Origin: RPQJ01 sp963846885 | Lineage (GTDB): Bacteria > Pseudomonadota > Gammaproteobacteria > Steroidobacterales > Steroidobacteraceae | Assembly (NCBI GenBank): GCA_963846885.1 | Contig: CAWJXS010000022.1 | Coordinates: 1-64,000, forward strand | Direction: 5' to 3' | Length of the DNA: 64,000 nucleotides | Shown: positions 39,145-48,118 of the stretch, in pieces | How the letters are laid out: each line of letters starts with the position of its first letter | Position numbering within the stretch: position 1 is the first letter of the stretch | The notes under the pieces: generated by a model | What the model was told of the DNA's origin: nothing | What the model saw: only the letters and a program-made list of their open reading frames with translations | Databases searched by the model: none | Program-made: the position numbers and the translations under genes

Positions 39145-40075
39145 TTGGCGCGTGTCCTGAAGGCGATCACTCTCGCGGTGCTGCTGCTCATCGGCGCAGT
39201 CGCGCACGCGGCCGTGCCGCCCGTGGTGGTGTCGTCCAAGCTGTCGAGCGAGTCGGCGATGCTCGGCCAGATGATCCGCCTGCTGCTCGAGGATCGCGGC
39301 ATTCCGACGCTCGACCGGATGACGCTCGGCGCCACGCCCGTGGTGCGCAAGGCGCTGCTGGCCGGAGAGATCGATCTTTACGTCGAATACACGGGCAACG
39401 CCGGCTTCTTCTTCAACCGGCCGAACGATCCCGCGTGGAAGGACCTGCAACTCGGTTACGAACTGGGCTCGAAGCTCGACCTCGAGGCGAACCGCATCGT
39501 CTGGCTGGCTCCGGCGCGAGCCAGCAACGCCTGGGCGCTTGCCGTGCGACGTGACCTGGCCACCCGGCACCGGCTCGTGACCATGAGCGACTTCGCGCGC
39601 TGGGTGCGCGAAGGCGGCGCCGTGAAGCTCGCGTGCTCGGCCGAGTTCGCCAATGGCGGCACGCTGCGATCGCTGGAGAAGACGTATTCGTTTCACCTCG
39701 AGCCTCGGCAGAAGATCGTGCTCGCGGGCGGTGAAACGGCCGCGACGATCGGCGCAGCAGCCGCGCGCACCAATGGGATCAACACGGCGATGGTATACGG
39801 CACGGACGGCGGCATCGTCGCGGCCGACCTCGTCCTGCTCGAGGACGACCGGAAGGACCAGCCCGTCTATGCTCCGGTGCCGATCGTGCGCGAGGCCGTG
39901 CTGCGGGCACGCCCGGAGATCGCCGGCATCGTGCGGCCACTGATGGAGAGCTTTACGCGCGAATCGCTGCAGGCCCTGAACGCGCGCGTGCAGATCGACG
40001 GCGAGTCCGCGCGAGGAAGTCGCCGGGGATTACCTGCGCGCCAAGGGCTTCATCGGCCCGCTCAGCAACCGATGA
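39145..40075 (+). CDS. Glycine betaine/osmoprotectant-type ABC transporter substrate-binding protein (frameshifted once)
   Basis: Periplasmic binding protein of the OpuAC/OsmF class. TTG 39145 gives ARVLKAITLAVLLLIGAVAH, a Sec signal. The mature part reads VVVSSKLSSESAMLGQMIRL, LLAGEIDLYVEYTGNAGFFF (the family's characteristic 'DLYxEYTG' block), WLAPARASNAWALAVRRDL and GINTAMVYGTDGGIVAADLV. A frame change near 40017 is followed by DYLRAKGFIGPLSNR and a stop at 40073-40075. Relatives bind quaternary amines such as glycine betaine or choline through an aromatic cage. The gene leads a tightly packed importer operon (permease, ATPase, permease) and is divergent from the demethylating dehydrogenase. 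Confidence 0.88.
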
Positions 40076-40093
40076 CCAGAGAGGCCACACCGC

Positions 40094-41238
40094 GTGCAGC
40101 GCATCGATCAGCTGGGCGTGCTGCTGAGCCTGGTGGGAGCGCTCGCCCTCGCACTGCTGCCGCTGATCGTCTTCAAGGCGAACCGCATCGTGCCGGGCGA
40201 GCCGCGCGCATTGCTGGATCTGCTGCCCACCGCCGCGTTCGCGCTGTATTTCACGCTGGCCGCCGCGGCTGCCGTCGCCGTGTTCATCCAGAGCCCGCGC
40301 GTTCGGTTGCTGGCCGCCCTGATCGGCATGGCAGCGCTGGTCATCACGGTCGCATCGGCGGCGGACATCCTGACGCCAGCCGGCAATCGCGTCGTGCGCG
40401 TCGCACCCGGAGCAGGATTCTGGATCGTGCTGATCGCGCTCGGCCTGCTCGCCACCGATGCCTTGACGCGCATGCGGCCCGGCCCCGCGCTGCGCGTAGC
40501 GACGCTGGTCGGTTTCCTCGCCGTGACCCTCGCTGCCCTCGGTTCGGGCTTTTTCGACGACCTCTCGATCATGCGCGAGTACGCCGTGAACGCCACGCGG
40601 TTTGCCCACGAGGCGCAGCGACACCTGCTGCTGGCCCTGGGCTCCCTCGGAGCCGCAGTCATCGTCGCGCTGCCGCTCGGCGTGCTTTGCCATCGCCAGC
40701 CGCGACTGCGCAACGCCGTGCTCGGCGTACTGAACATGGTGCAGACCATCCCGTCGATTGCGCTCTTCGGCATCCTGATGGCGCCGCTCGCCGCCCTGGC
40801 GATCGCATTTCCGGCGCTGGCCGCGCTGGGCGTGAGCGGCATCGGCGCGGCCCCCGCCGCCATTGCCCTGTTCCTGTATTCGTTGCTGCCGATCGTCGGC
40901 AACACGGTGGTCGGTCTCGGTCGGGTGTCTCCCGCGGCGGTCGACGCAGCGCGTGGCATGGGCCTGACCGACGGCCAGGTCCTGCGCCAGATCGAGCTGC
41001 CGCTCGCCTTGCCGACGATCCTGACGGGCATCCGCATCGTGCTGGTGCAGAACATCGGCATGGTCACCATCGCCGCGCTGATCGGCGGTGGCGGCTTCGG
41101 CGCTTTCGTTTTCCAGGGCATCGGCCAGACGGCCATCGACCTGGTGCTGCTCGGCGCGATCCCGACGGTCGTGCTCGCCTTCTCCGCCTCGGTCGTCCTC
41201 GACGCGCTACCGATCTCACACGCCGGGTGCCGCGATGA
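40094..41238 (+). CDS. Osmoprotectant-type ABC permease with extra N-terminal membrane segment (frameshifted at the end)
   Basis: Inner-membrane permease, about 381 residues, longer than the ~220 of simple OpuBB/OpuBD permeases. GTG 40094 gives MQRIDQLGVLLSLVGALALA. The first 170 residues hold around five spans without a transporter signature; the BPD domain follows with LLLALGSLGAAVIVALPLGV, VLNMVQTIPSIALFGILMAP, AVDAARGMGLTDGQVLRQIE (the EAA loop contacting the ATPase) and IRIVLVQNIGMVTIAALIGG. A frame change near 41205 restores the ending LTDLTRRVPR, whose TGA overlaps the next ATG. YehY-like permeases have a similar N-terminal extension. Works with the ATPase and the second permease. Confidence 0.86.
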
Positions 41239-42174
41239 TCCAGATCGAGAATCTCTGCAAGCGCTACGGCGAGACCACGGTCGTGGACGACGTGTCGATG
41301 GTCATCGAGCCGCGCACGATCACGACGATCGTCGGCACCTCGGGCTCGGGCAAGTCCACGCTGCTGCGGATGATCAACCGGCTGGTCGAGCCGACTTCCG
41401 GTCGCGTGCTCATCGACGGCAACGACACGACGGCCGAGCCTGCGCACCTGCTGCGCCGTCGCATCGGCTACGCGATCCAGGGCCTCGGCCTGTTTCCCCA
41501 TCGCACCGTCGCCGACAACATCGCGACCGTGCCGCGGCTGCTCGGCTGGGACGAGGATCGCGTCAGCGAACGCATCACCGAACTGCTCGAACTGTTCCAG
41601 CTCGATCCGGCCGCGTACGGCACGAAGTTCCCGCACGAACTTTCGGGCGGCCAGCAGCAGCGCGTCGGGGTCGCCCGCGCCCTGGCGGCGAAGCCGAACG
41701 TGCTGCTGATGGACGAGCCGTTCGGCGCGCTCGACCCGATCATCCGCAGCAAGGCGCAGGACGACCTGCTCGGCATCCAGCGACGCTTCGGCACGACGAT
41801 CATCCTCGTGACGCACGACATCGACGAGGCGTTCCGTCTCGGCGACCGCGTCGCCGTCATGAGCCAGGGGCGACTGCTGCAGCATGACCGGCCCGCCATG
41901 TTGATCACGCAGCCCGCGGACCCGTTCGTCTCGCAACTGATCGGCTCGGGCGACAAGTCGCTCAAGCTGCTGTCGCTGACGACGGCAGGCGAAGTCGCCG
42001 CAGCCGGGGAAGGTGGACGGCCCCGCGCTGCCCTGGTCAGTGACGCTCCGTGAAGTCCTGGCCGAACTCGTCTGGAGCGGAGCGGCGGCAGCGACGGTCA
42101 TCGGACCCGACGGCGACCCCATCGGCCACGTGACCCTGGCCAGCATCCTCGCGCGGGGACGGCAGGCCGCATGA
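41235..42174 (+). CDS. ABC transporter ATP-binding protein, osmoprotectant type, with half-CBS tail
   Basis: Cytoplasmic ATPase of the importer. Walker A is GTSGSGKST, the signature LSGGQQQRVGVARAL, Walker B VLLMDEPFGALDP and the switch His is in LVTHDIDEAF. MIQIENLCKRYGETTVVDDV is the N terminus; the Q loop region GLGLFPHRTVADNIA is typical of OpuBA/OsmV. The open frame stops at 42053, but shifting near 42010 extends the chain by about 55 residues ending SVTLREVLAELVWSG, then AAATVIGPDGDPIGHVTLAS, which resembles one CBS half-domain; the stop at 42172-42174 then overlaps the next ATG. OpuA-type ATPases use paired CBS domains as ionic-strength sensors; a single half is unusual. Overlaps both neighbours by four bases. 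Confidence 0.9.
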
Positions 42175-42919
42175 GCCGCTTTGCACTGGGGGCGCGTCTC
42201 GCCGTCCTCGGCCTGTTGCTCGCGTTCCTGGTCGCGCCCTAGCGCATTCGCGCCGGTGTTCGCGCCTTTGAACGACTACGGCGCCCCAGCCATCTACGAC
42301 CAGGGCAACCTGCTGGAATTGGCGCTCTCGCACCTGTGGACGGTGCTGGTCGCCGCGGCGGCGAGCACCGCGGTGGCGGTTGCGCTCGGCATTTTCGTGA
42401 CGCGACCCGGCTGGCGCCCAGTTCCTGCCGCTGTCCCGCACGCTGGTGAACGTCGGGCAGACGTTCCCACCGGTCGCCGTGCTCGCCGTGGCCGTGCCGC
42501 TCGTGGGATTCGGCCAGGCACCCACGCTGATCGCCTTGTTCGCCTACGGCCTGCTGCCGATTTTCGAGAACACGATCGCGGGCCTCGAGAGTTGCCCGCA
42601 GCCGGTGCTCGACGCGGCGGACGGCATGGGCATGAGCGGCTGGCAACGGTTGCGCCAGGTGGAACTGCCGCTGGCCCTGCCGCTGATCCTGGAAGGCGTG
42701 CGGCTCTCGCTGGTCATCAACGTCGGCACCGCGACCCTGGGCTCGACCGTCGCGGCCAAGGGACTCGGCGAGGTCATCATCGCGGGCCTGCTCTCGAACA
42801 ACACGGCCTTCGTCCTGCAGGGCGGCCTCGTGACCGGGCTCATGGCCATCCTGCTCTACGACGGCATGCGGCTGGCGGAGCAGCGGTTCGTGCCGACCGC
42901 ACGGAACCGGATGCACTGA
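42171..42919 (+). CDS. Second osmoprotectant-type ABC permease (frameshifted)
   Basis: Inner-membrane permease of about 250 residues. The chain begins MSRFALGARLAVLGLLLAFL, changes frame near 42238 to SAFAPVFAPLNDYGAPAIYD and again near 42420, then gives LVNVGQTFPPVAVLAVAVPL, AYGLLPIFENTIAGLESCPQ, VLDAADGMGMSGWQRLRQVE (EAA loop) and LGEVIIAGLLSNNTAFVLQG. This matches OpuBB/YehW permeases. It begins in an ATGA overlap with the ATPase and is the fourth gene of the importer operon. Two different permeases in one system imply a heterodimeric membrane channel. Confidence 0.87.
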
Positions 42920-42985
42920 TCTCACCGTCACAGTCCGCTTTGCTAAGATCGGGTGGACACCGCCCTCCCCGGGCGACAAGAACCG

Positions 42986-43965
42986 ATGAGCGCACCACAG
43001 ACTGCACTGGATAGGCCGCGCAGCGAAGCCGCGGCCCTGCCCGCGATCGAGTGGCCGACGGTCGCCCTGATCGTCTTTGCCTACGGCGGCTGGTTCACGC
43101 TCACCCGGGCCTATGGTGAATGGCCCACCTGGATCGTCGCACCCTGCGTTGCGGTGCTGCTCACGTTCCACAGTTCGCTGCAGCACGAAATCCTGCACGG
43201 GCACCCGACGCGCTCGGCCGCGGTGAACCGGCTGTTCGGCATCCTGCCGCTGTCGCTGTGGATTCCGTACGACCGCTTTCGCGCGTTGCACCTGGCCCAT
43301 CACGTCAACGACCGCCTGACCGACCCGATCGACGACCCGGAATCGAACTACGTCACGCCGGACGCGTGGCAACGTCGCTCCCGGTTCTCGCGCTGGATCT
43401 TCCAGCTCCAACTGACTCTCGCAGGCCGCATGCTGATCGGCTCGTGGTGGCGGATGGGCTGGTTCCTGGCGCAGCGAGGCGAAGGCATTTGCGCGCAACG
43501 AGCCCGGCGTACGCGCGGCGTGGATCACGCATGTGATCCTGTGCGTGCCGGTCGTGTACTGGGTCACGGTCGTCTGCAGCATTCCGCTGTGGTTGTACGT
43601 CGTGGCGATGGTGATCCCGGGCAACGGCATCCTGCTGATCCGCTCGTTCGCGGAGCACCGCGCGCGCGCCAACACGCACGAGCGCACGGCGACGTCGAGA
43701 GCTCGTGGTTGCTCGGGCCGCTGTTCCTGTTCAACAACCTGCACTCGCTGCACCACGAGGAGCCGGCGCTGCCCTGGTACCGCTACAACGCCCGCTACAA
43801 GGTGGCGCGCGACCGCCTGCTCGCCGAGAACGGCGGCCTCGTGTACTCGACCTACTTCGACGTCGCGCAGCGTTTCCTGTTCCGGATGCACGACCAGCCG
43901 CAGCATCCGCTGGGACGCGCGCCGTCGCGACAGCGCTGCCTGAAGCCCGACGCCAGGCTCGCTAG
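42986..43965 (+). CDS. Membrane fatty-acid-desaturase / hydroxylase family protein (frameshifted)
   Basis: Di-iron membrane desaturase or hydroxylase. ATG 42986 gives MSAPQTALDRPRSEAAALPA. Three His boxes are present: SSLQHEILHGHPT (HExxHGH-like), ALHLAHHVNDRLTD (HxxHH) and, after frame changes near 43490 and 43690, NNLHSLHHEEPALPWYRYN (HxxHH). Four spans surround them. The stop TAG 43963-43965 overlaps tail to tail with the PhnD-like gene. It follows the betaine-type importer by 66 bases in the same direction, so it may be co-transcribed. Similar proteins act on acyl chains, carotenoids or small N-containing compounds; the context leaves open a hydroxylation of the imported amine. Confidence 0.84.
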
Positions 43966-44783
43966 GCCGGGTAGGTGGACGTACCCGGCAGCCTTCGCCT
44001 CGCGGTCCCACTCGAGCGTCCGCGCGTAGTCCGTTGCATCGACCGGCGCGAAGCCGTCGATCAGCAGTGCATCCGCGTATTCGCTGAACCACGGCTGCCG
44101 CGAGGCGTGCGCAAACGCACTGCGCAGCGCGTCGATCGTGGCGGTGGGAGTCGACGCTGCAGTCACGAATGCAGGCAGCGTCGCGACATCGGTGGAGTCG
44201 AGCACGCGGATGCCTGCCGTCAGCGCCGGGTTGTGCTTGCGCGATCAGCATGTGCCAGTACGCATCCAGCGGCCCCACGTCGATGCGGCCTTCGCGCACC
44301 GCATCGAGGATCGCGCGCGCGGTCACGAGGTTGGGAACCATCTCGCCGTAAAGTGCCGGCCGCGACGCCGTGCGGTACTGCAACAGGTGATGGCGAAATG
44401 CATTGAAGCCCGAATGCGAGTGCTCGACCGTCCAGCCGGCACGGCCACCGAAGGTGTCCTCGAGTGTGCGGAAGGGCGCGTCGTCGCGCACGATGAGATC
44501 CGACCGGTAGACGGGGCGCCCTGCCGCCCACGCGGCACGCGGTATCGGCGCCGCCAGCGGCACGACGTTGGCCATTTGCAGTGCGACCGGATAGCCGCAC
44601 ATGAAGACACAGCCGAGGTCGGGACGCGCCCACAGCGTCTTCGAGCGGTTGCGGCGCCGGGTACGGCACGTATTCGAAGGAAACACCGGCTTCCGCCGTG
44701 ATCCGCTCCAGCAGCGAACGCCACACCGCCTCGACCGCCGGGGTCACGGCATACATGCGGGCGTTCATGATCGCGCTGGTCAT
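43962..44783 (-). CDS. PhnD-like periplasmic/solute-binding protein without obvious signal (frameshifted)
   Basis: Phosphate/phosphonate-type (type 2 periplasmic binding protein) fold of about 270 residues. Blocks read MNARMYAVTPAVEAVWRSLL, DLGCVFMCGYPVALQMANV, PVYRSDLIVRDDAPFRTLED, GGRAGWTVEHSHSGFNAFRH, RAILDAVREGRIDVGPLDAY and TDVATLPAFVTAASTPTATI, across frame changes near 44640 and 44230. The R.Y.VTP start and SxSGFNA.R ligand loop are typical of the PhnD/SsuA/transferrin-fold binding group. No signal peptide is visible. It lies 24 bases after the second MttB homologue on the same strand and so is probably co-expressed with it. No permease of its own is near. Confidence 0.8.
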
Positions 44784-44807
44784 GCGGGCTTCGCGGCGCA
44801 GGCGGGA

Positions 44808-46351
44808 TTACGGCGCGTCACTGCCGAGTTCGGCAGAGCGCTTGCTGACGTATTCATCGATCGCCTCGCGCACCGCGGCATCGAGCGGCGGTGGCGAATA
44901 CTCGGCGAGCAACCGCTTCCAGACCTCGGTCGCGCGTCGCGTCGCATCCTTCGCTCCGGCTTCACTCCAGCTCTCGAAGTTCGACCAGTCGGAGAGCAGC
45001 GGGCGGTAGAACGCTTTCTCGAATCGCTCGAGCGTGTGCGCCGTCCCGAAGAAATGGCCGCCGGGTTCCACGCCCTTGATCGCATCGACGGCCAGGTCGT
45101 CGTCGGTGAACGAGATCGGCTGCAGGATTTCCGCCCAGCTGCGCAGCAGCTCCGCATCGACCACGATCTTCTCGAGCGACGCCACCAGTCCGCCTTCGAG
45201 CCAGCCCGCGGCATGGTTGATCAGGTGACTGTGGCTCAGTATCGCGGCCTGCAGGGAGAACGCTGTCTCGTAGGTGGATTGCGCATCGACCGCCGGCGAC
45301 GCATTCACGGCGCTGGTGCGAACGGGAATGCGCAGCCGCCGGCCGATCTGGGCCGTGGCAAGCGCCGCGTGCACGTATTCCGGCGTGCCGAACGCCGGCG
45401 AACCCGTGCGCATGTCGACGTTCGAGGTGAAGCCGCCCATGACGCACGGCGCACCGGGACGAACCAGCTGGCACAACGCGATGATGCCGAGCGCTTCTGC
45501 CGTCTGCTGCACCAGTGCGCCGGCGAGCGTGATCGGGGCCATCGCCCCCATCAGCGTGAACGGCGTGATCACGACGCACTGCCCATGCCGCGCCATGATC
45601 ATGATGTTGTCGAGGATTTCCTCGTCGACGCGCCGCGGCGAGTTGACGTTGGTCACCGTCATCAACGTCGGCCGTGCGGCGAGATCGTCGATCGAGCAGC
45701 CGTGCTCGATCGCCGACATCGCAATGGCGTCTTCGGCCTGGATGCCGCCGACTCCCCGCGCCGCCCAGACGATGTCGGCGCATTCGATGTGCGCGCGATA
45801 CGCCGCCAGGTGGCGGACCGGCACCGGTACGTCCACGGGCTCGACGACGATGCCGCCCTGCCAGTGCAGCACGCCGAGCGTGTGGGTCAGCTTGAGAATG
45901 TCACGAAACGAGGCGATGTCGCCGAAGCGGCGGCCGCGCTCGGCATCGCTGACATTCGGCGCGCCGTTGACCGGGCCGAAATTCACCACCCGCCCGCCGA
46001 CGTGCAGGTGGCGCTCGGGATTGCGCGCATGCAGCACGAAGGTCTCGGGCGCGTACGCAAGCTGCGCTTCGACGAGGTCGCGGCCGATGCGCACCATGTT
46101 GCGTTTCGTCGTCGACGAGGGCGCCGGCCCTGCGGAAGATTTCGCGAGCCGCGGGACTGCGAATCTCGAGCCCGGCTTCTTCGAGGACGCGGAAGGCTGC
46201 GACCGAGGATCCGCTCCACCTGCTCGGCCGTCAGCACCTCGAGCGGCGACCACGGCACTTCGAGCCGACGCAGTGGAGCGAGCACGGGTCCCGCTGCGCG
46301 CGGGCTGCGCCCGGTGCCGCGGCGACGCGCGGGTGGGACGACTTCGCTCAT
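44808..46351 (-). CDS. Second trimethylamine methyltransferase family protein (MttB superfamily, non-pyrrolysine; frameshifted near start)
   Basis: MttB-fold protein of about 515 residues. ATG 46351 starts MSEVVPPARRRGTGRSPRAA, then LEVLTAEQVERIL and, after one or two indels around 46100-46200, VLEEAGLEIRSPAAREIFRR. The rest is one open frame: LHVGGRVVNFGPVNGAPNVS, FRDILKLTHTLGVLHWQGG, VITPFTLMGAMAPITLAGAL, LVRPGAPCVMGGFTSNVDMR and LQAAILSHSHLINHAAGWLE. No in-frame amber codon occurs, so no pyrrolysine. It shares family but little detail with the protein at 24562, so they are distant paralogues. A corrinoid protein is not visible nearby. PhnD-like protein follows in the same operon. A demethylase role for quaternary amines is inferred from family and context only. 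Confidence 0.87.
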
Positions 46352-46447
46352 GGCTCGGGGCGGCCTCCGGGTGGCCGTATCAGGGCCGGGAGCCCGCATC
46401 ATGGACGGGAACGGGGCCTACGGACAATGGCGGCCGCGCCGCCTGCC

Positions 46448-47206
46448 TCAGTACCCAGCAAAGCGGAACTGGCCCTCCAGCAGGAACGAGTCGAGCGTCG
46501 TGTCATTGCGGGTGTTCAGCACGTCCTCGTCGATGCCGACGGACTCGAACCCGAGCCGGACGTGGAACACCTTCGCAAAGGTCACCCCGACGCCGAGACC
46601 CCACACGACGTCCGTGCCGTTGTCGCTCACGCTGCGCATGATGACCTGATCGCCAAACGACTCGTCGAGGCGCTGCACGCTCTCTCCCTCGCTGAACGCA
46701 GCGCCCAGCTTCGCGTAGACCTCGAACATCTCACCGAACGGCAGGATGCCGAGCAGCGTCACTTCCGTGACCTTGGCCGAATACTCGATGCGGTTGTTGT
46801 AGTAGCCGTTGAATTCCGGCATGTAGACCAGGTCCTGGTCCCAGCCGATCGGGCCCGCGTCGAGATAGCTCACTTCGAACGCGCCGTACCTGTGGAAGCG
46901 CCAGCCGGCGTGCAGCGTATAGCCGACCTCGGCGTCGCCCTCGTCGTAGTCGTAGTAGTCGCCCCAATAGCAGTCGTCGTAACAGTAGCCCTCGTCGACC
47001 AGCACGCTGACGTTGGAATAGGCGCCTCCGCCCCCGACGTAGATGCCCCGCCAGCCTTCAGGCGCACCGACAGGAGTCGATACCGGCGCCGCCGCAGGTG
47101 CCGGTGCAGTTGCAGCTGGATCCTGTGCGCGAGCGCTCGTTGCAACGAAGCAGGCTGCAATGCCGAACGCCAGCAGGCTGCGAATCATGCTTGCGGAAAG
47201 CGTCAT
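46448..47206 (-). CDS. Outer-membrane beta-barrel protein, uncharacterised
   Basis: Exported protein of 252 residues, intact. MTLSASMIRSLLAFGIAACF and VATSARAQ form a Sec signal with an ARA-Q cleavage site. A Pro/Ala-rich linker is followed by WRGIYVGGGGAYSNVSVLVD, alternating amphipathic strands with many Tyr/Phe (VGYTLHAGWRFHRYGAFEVS, VTEVTLLGILPFGEMFEVY) and a C-terminal strand ending QFRFAGY, an aromatic end that suits Bam-dependent insertion. The loop YCYDDCYWGDYYDYDEGD is strongly acidic and has two Cys. It resembles OmpA-like/opacity barrels. It lies between the PNPOx-like gene and the second mttB homologue on the same strand with gaps of 190 and 96 bases. Confidence 0.85.
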   Translation of the reverse strand: MTLSASMIRSLLAFGIAACFVATSARAQDPAATAPAPAAAPVSTPVGAPEGWRGIYVGGGGAYSNVSVLVDEGYCYDDCYWGDYYDYDEGDAEVGYTLHAGWRFHRYGAFEVSYLDAGPIGWDQDLVYMPEFNGYYNNRIEYSAKVTEVTLLGILPFGEMFEVYAKLGAAFSEGESVQRLDESFGDQVIMRSVSDNGTDVVWGLGVGVTFAKVFHVRLGFESVGIDEDVLNTRNDTTLDSFLLEGQFRFAGY

Positions 47207-47396
47207 GACGGGCCTCGTCGGTCACGATCGGCACTCCAGCCGACCTGGACCTTTGTAGGCGCGACTCGTCCGCGCGCTCAATGCGGGTTTCCGGCATCTG
47301 CAACTGGACTCAGGAGCGAGGATGATATAAAGGAGTCGGCCCGATCGGGTCGCGCGCGCACTGCACGACGACGCCCGCCGATTGCTTCGGCTCCGA

Positions 47397-48065
47397 TCAG
47401 CTCCCACTGAAGTCGACTCGCCTGTTAGCCCGGGAACACCGCCGCTCTTGCAACCGGCGGGTCAGCTCGGCAACCTGCTCCGTGAGTTCGAGGATCGTCC
47501 GGTCCTTGGCCGCGATCACGGCTTCCATCTGCGTCAGGTCCACGCGCTTCGGGATGTGCTGCGGGCAGTTCGCATCCCACGCCGACAGGCTGAACATGAA
47601 CACCTGCTCCGGCTGCGCCCGGTAGCCGTCCGGCATCAGCGACTGCACCAATTCGGCATCGCCTTCGACGAACCACGCCGTGCCCCACAGCTTGATGCGC
47701 CGCCGGCGCGCGTAGTCCATCAGGAAGATGAAGGCCTTCGGGTTCTCGGTCAGGTTGCCCTGCGTGATGTATTGCCGGTTGCCCTTGAAATCGACGAAGG
47801 CGAGCGTCGATTCGTCGACCACGCGCAGGAAGCCCGGTGGGCCGCCGCGATGCTGGATGTACGGCTGGCCGTCGGCGCTGGCCGTGCCGAGGTAAATGCT
47901 GTTCTGCTCGGCGATGAAGGCCGCGAGCGCCGGGGTGATCGTCGTCGACCAGCCCTCGCCCTCTTCCATCCGCGCGTAATTGTCGCGCGAGCCCTTGCGG
48001 TCCTGGATCGCCTTGACCGCAGGCGTGAACGCGACGTCGCTCGGGTACGGCAGCTCGTCCGGCAT
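47397..48065 (-). CDS. Pyridoxamine 5'-phosphate oxidase-fold (FMN-binding split barrel) protein
   Basis: Cytoplasmic protein of 222 residues, intact. MPDELPYPSDVAFTPAVKAI starts the chain and the split-barrel core follows: FIAEQNSIYLGTASADGQPY, IQHRGGPPGFLRVVDESTL, AFVDFKGNRQYITQGNLTE and AFIFLMDYARRRRIKLWGTA. A helical tail (DRTILELTEQVAELTRRLQ) ends the protein. These small flavoproteins reduce or oxidise diverse substrates or bind F420/FMN, and the exact job cannot be told. It follows the amidohydrolase by 53 bases and probably ends the transcript starting with the Rieske genes. Confidence 0.9.
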   Translation of the reverse strand: MPDELPYPSDVAFTPAVKAIQDRKGSRDNYARMEEGEGWSTTITPALAAFIAEQNSIYLGTASADGQPYIQHRGGPPGFLRVVDESTLAFVDFKGNRQYITQGNLTENPKAFIFLMDYARRRRIKLWGTAWFVEGDAELVQSLMPDGYRAQPEQVFMFSLSAWDANCPQHIPKRVDLTQMEAVIAAKDRTILELTEQVAELTRRLQERRCSRANRRVDFSGS

Positions 48066-48118
48066 GACACGGATCTCCCTTGCAGGTTCGCTGCGCGCAG
48101 TCCGCGAGCGAACCGGAC

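Noticed and set aside
39040..41238. A single 732-codon frame covering the binding protein and the permease, which could look like a fusion
   Set aside because: Only its first third is protein-like; after 40017 it becomes Arg/Ala/Pro-rich noise while the true permease is in another frame. Its stop happens to be the permease stop after an indel.
24562..46351. Pyrrolysine read-through in the MttB homologues
   Set aside because: No in-frame TAG is present in either long open frame, and no pyl genes are seen.
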